Below are positions 61,938 through 64,000 of a stretch of 64,000 bases of DNA, in pieces. The stretch is from the NCBI RefSeq assembly GCF_009765735.1, contig NZ_LMUW01000207.1:123212-187211 (forward strand). The letters run 5' to 3'. Origin of the DNA: Xenophilus sp. L33. Lineage in GTDB: Bacteria > Pseudomonadota > Gammaproteobacteria > Burkholderiales > Burkholderiaceae_C. A program made the translations under genes and the position numbers. A model generated the notes under the pieces. The model saw nothing but the letters and a program-made list of their open reading frames with translations. It did not search any database and was not told the DNA's origin. Positions within the stretch are counted from its first letter, which is position 1. Each line of letters starts with the position of its first letter.

Positions 61938-62001
61938 GTCCATTTTATGGACAGACATTGATCTGCGTCAAATCTTGATCGCTGTGTCCGACAGTCGGAC
62001 A
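61938..62001 (-). promoter_or_regulatory. Two palindromic operators upstream of the tandem Bug genes
   Basis: GTCCATTTTATGGAC (61938-61952) and TGTCCGACAGTCGGACA (61985-62001) are perfect inverted repeats with the common form GTCCR-N5-YGGAC. They sit 64-127 bases before the start of the Bug operon. Equal sites occur at 62829 and 62887 beyond the IclR gene. Confidence 0.65.
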
Positions 62002-62022
62002 CTCTTGCCTCGCCGACAAACG

Positions 62023-62793
62023 CTACGACTTCGCGCTCGTGCTGCCGTAGCCCAACATCGCCGAGAGTTCGTGCGACTCGGCAAGGAGCAACTTGGTGAT
62101 CTGCTTGAGCCGCGCGCTGTCAAGCCGCACCTCCGGACCAAACACGCCGATCGAGCCGGCGACCGCGGCATTCCGATCGAAGAAGGGAACCGCTACCGCT
62201 ACGGCGCCGGGGATCAGTTCGCTGTGGCTGCTCGCCCAGCCACGCTTGCGAGTCTGGGCCAGGTCGGCTTCGAGCTCTTTCAAGCCGATGCCCGTGCCCT
62301 GCGTGAACGACTGCAGTTCGTCGGCGCTTGCTTGCATGTACGCCAGGATGGCGCGACCCGTCGCGCCGCGCACGATGCGCTCGGTGTAGCCGACGCCCCG
62401 CTTGAAGTTGAGCGGTTGCGGGCTCGGTAGTTCGGCCACGCACAGCCGCATCTCCCGTTGCGGCAGGAACAGGGCGACCGTCTCGCCGGTCGCCTGCCAA
62501 ATCCGTCGCAGCACCGGCTCCGCCACGGCCGCCAGATCAAGACTGGAGGTCCAGACGTGCGCGAGCCGGGCGACCGCGGGTCCTAGCCGAAATCGCTGCG
62601 GCTCGCCGACCGAGACCAGGAAGCCTTGCTCTTCCAGCGTGTAGATGAGCCGGTAGAGCGTGGGACGCGACAACTCGACGCGCTTGAGCAGTTCTGCCGC
62701 GGACAGTTCGAAGTCCTGTGCCGTGAAAGCCAGCAGGATCTCGAGCGCGCGACCTACGGCGCGGACGTTCTCGCTCTTGTCGGTGGTGACCAT
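62023..62793 (-). CDS. IclR-family transcriptional regulator
   Basis: The 256-residue form starts at ATG 62793 after GGAGGAAG. The helix-turn-helix covers residues 12-70 (SAAELLKRVELSRPTLYRLI, LEEQGFLVSV). The effector domain follows (WQATGETVALFLPQREMRLC, FDRNAAVAGSIGVFGPEVRL). It lies between the Bug operon and the divergent reductase gene. Its likely operators flank it on both sides. IclR-type activators of aromatic-acid dioxygenase clusters (for example TphR or PcaU type) have the same genomic position. It may therefore control both uptake and oxygenase genes. Confidence 0.9.
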   Translation of the reverse strand: MVTTDKSENVRAVGRALEILLAFTAQDFELSAAELLKRVELSRPTLYRLIYTLEEQGFLVSVGEPQRFRLGPAVARLAHVWTSSLDLAAVAEPVLRRIWQATGETVALFLPQREMRLCVAELPSPQPLNFKRGVGYTERIVRGATGRAILAYMQASADELQSFTQGTGIGLKELEADLAQTRKRGWASSHSELIPGAVAVAVPFFDRNAAVAGSIGVFGPEVRLDSARLKQITKLLLAESHELSAMLGYGSTSAKS

Positions 62794-62828
62794 CAAAACT
62801 TCCTCCTCGAAACAGGGACAGCCTGGAT

Positions 62829-62901
62829 TGTCCGCTACGCGGACACGTTGACTCGATTTCATCATAGTCCGTACAATGGATGAATAGTCCGCAAGACGGA
62901 C
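62829..62901 (+). promoter_or_regulatory. Palindromic operators in front of the reductase gene
   Basis: TGTCCGCTACGCGGACA (62829-62845) and GTCCGCAAGACGGAC (62887-62901) are perfect inverted repeats; GTCCGTACAATGGAT (62867-62881) is an imperfect third. All follow GTCCR-N5-YGGAC. The set lies between the divergent IclR start (62793) and the reductase start (62931). Confidence 0.65.
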
Positions 62902-62930
62902 AGACATCGAAGCCCATGCAGGAGATACCG

Positions 62931-63926
62931 ATGAATTCGACCGTGCCAGTGACGCTGCTGTTTGCAGACGGCGTCGCGCATCGCCTGGACGTGCCGTGCG
63001 GCAAGAAGATCGTCGAGGCCGCCGGCGAGGCCGGGCTCAACCTCCTCACCGACTGCTCCAACGGCCAGTGCGGCACCTGTACCGCCCAGTTGCTTTCCGG
63101 CACGGTGGAGATGCAGGACTACGACACCGCCGTACTACCGGACCAAGACCGCGCCGGAGGCACCGTACTGCCCTGCGTGTGCCGGGTGACCGGCCCTTGC
63201 GCGGTCGAATTTCCCTACGACTCCACCGAGGCGCTGGCTGAAGAAGCGGCACCCATCGACGGCGAAGTGCTCGGCGTGCGCCAAGTGGCCAGCGAGACGA
63301 TGCTGCTCGAAGTGAGTATTCCGGAAGGCATCCAGTTCGAGCCCGGCCAGTACGTGCGCATCCATCCCGCAGGCACCGACTTCCATCGTTCGTACTCCAT
63401 GGCCAACCTGCCCGGCAGCCGCCGCCTGGAATTCTTCGTTCGCCTGGTGCCGGATGGTGCCTTCTCCAAATGGCTCGCCAGTGCCAAGGCCGGCGACCGC
63501 GTCGAACTCAGCGTGCCGCACGGCACATTCTTCCTGCGTGACGAAGATCGGCCTCGGCTCTTCGTCGCCGGCGGAACGGGCGTCGCCCCCTTCCTGTCGA
63601 TGCTTCGGAGCCTGAAAGCGCAGAGCTGCGCCCAGCCGACCACACTGCTCATCGGTGCGCGCACGCACGGCCACCTGTTCGCGCTGGACGAGCTCGAATC
63701 GATCCGCCATGACTTGCCGCATGTCGACGTGAAGCTGGCTGTCGAGCAGGACGCGAGCGCTGATTGTCATTCCGGATACGCGACCGACCTGATCGCGAAC
63801 CTTGGACTCGACCCGAGTACGCGCGTCTACCTCTGCGGTCCGCCGCCGATGGTCGAAGCCGGGCGCAAGGCCACCGAAGCTGCGGGCCTGCCGCGCGGGG
63901 ACGTGCTTTGCGAACGCTTCGCCTGA
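62931..63926 (+). CDS. Ferredoxin-NAD(P)H reductase component of a ring-hydroxylating oxygenase
   Basis: ATG 62931 follows AGGAG; the product has 331 residues. The N-terminal plant-type 2Fe-2S ferredoxin domain has DCSNGQCGTCTAQLLSG and LPCVC (C-x4-C-x2-C ... C). An FAD-binding domain follows with HRSYSMANLPG (RxYS), and then the NAD domain with LFVAGGTGVAPFLSMLRSL and YLCGPPPMVEAGRKATEA. The order matches BenC, AntC and TphA1-type reductases, which pass electrons from NAD(P)H to Rieske oxygenases. The gene is preceded by three IclR-type palindromes and followed after 34 bases by another gene, probably an oxygenase or enzyme of the same aromatic pathway. Confidence 0.92.
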   Translation: MNSTVPVTLLFADGVAHRLDVPCGKKIVEAAGEAGLNLLTDCSNGQCGTCTAQLLSGTVEMQDYDTAVLPDQDRAGGTVLPCVCRVTGPCAVEFPYDSTEALAEEAAPIDGEVLGVRQVASETMLLEVSIPEGIQFEPGQYVRIHPAGTDFHRSYSMANLPGSRRLEFFVRLVPDGAFSKWLASAKAGDRVELSVPHGTFFLRDEDRPRLFVAGGTGVAPFLSMLRSLKAQSCAQPTTLLIGARTHGHLFALDELESIRHDLPHVDVKLAVEQDASADCHSGYATDLIANLGLDPSTRVYLCGPPPMVEAGRKATEAAGLPRGDVLCERFA

Positions 63927-63960
63927 ATCCTTCATCCCCGCCCAACCTCAGCCCACACCC

Positions 63961-64000
63961 ATGATCCCAATCACTACCGAATCCCGCTACAACGCGATGA
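63961..64000 (+). CDS. Start of a further gene, truncated at the window edge
   Basis: ATG 63961 opens a frame that reads MIPITTESRYNAM to the end of the window, in the direction and at the distance expected for the next gene of the reductase operon. A Rieske oxygenase or a related aromatic-pathway enzyme would fit, but 13 residues are not enough to identify it. Confidence 0.35.
   Translation, partial: MIPITTESRYNAM

Overview
The window is GC-rich, tightly packed bacterial DNA. It most likely comes from a betaproteobacterium of the order Burkholderiales (Comamonadaceae-like). This is inferred from three Bug/TctC solute-binding proteins without membrane partners, a split branched-chain-amino-acid-type (Liv) ABC cassette next to acyl-CoA genes, several IclR regulators and a DUF2092 cell-envelope cluster. 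No rRNA, intact tRNA, CRISPR array or complete insertion sequence was seen.

Left chromosomal part (1-13.2 kb): a 5'-truncated phospholipase D-like gene, a tiny lipoprotein, a frameshifted aldehyde dehydrogenase, a DUF3313 lipoprotein, and a glycine/tyrosine-rich secreted protein with a DUF2092 protein. A receiver-like protein lacking the phospho-acceptor Asp is divergent from a block of arylsulfatase, methyltransferase, GAF sensor kinase and FixJ/NarL-type regulator; the last three overlap by one to four bases. An RpiR regulator and an EamA-type transporter then diverge around two perfect palindromes.

Central accessory island (about 13.2-43.9 kb): a BrnT/BrnA toxin-antitoxin, a KfrA-like coiled-coil DNA-binding protein divergent from a tyrosine recombinase, and the 3' part of a tRNA directly behind the recombinase, which marks an attachment site. 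Next come a duplicated pair of tiny genes, the TcmP / three-Cys (DUF5131) pair with a strong LexA-type box, a large P-loop GTPase in front of a complete type I restriction system (hsdM, hsdS, hsdR plus a YgjP-type metallopeptidase), McrB/McrC, a membrane-anchored Mrr-like nuclease with a zinc ribbon, a PIN-domain protein, DNA polymerase II, a HEPN-motif protein, and an SMC/Rad50-like ATPase followed by a decayed companion gene. This is a dense defence and genome-maintenance island with three consecutive restriction modules.

Right chromosomal part (43.9-64 kb): catabolic and transport modules. A duplicated-domain hypothetical protein appears to have lost its 5' end at the island edge. An amidase and livFGH with an IclR gene are divergent from livK, livM, an SDR, an acyl-CoA ligase and a citryl-CoA-lyase-like protein. 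Then come an IclR-MaoC-CoA transferase-Bug operon, a GST, two tandem Bug proteins with an IclR gene, and a BenC/TphA1-like oxygenase reductase running into the next gene. Each IclR gene has a palindrome beside it that looks like its operator.
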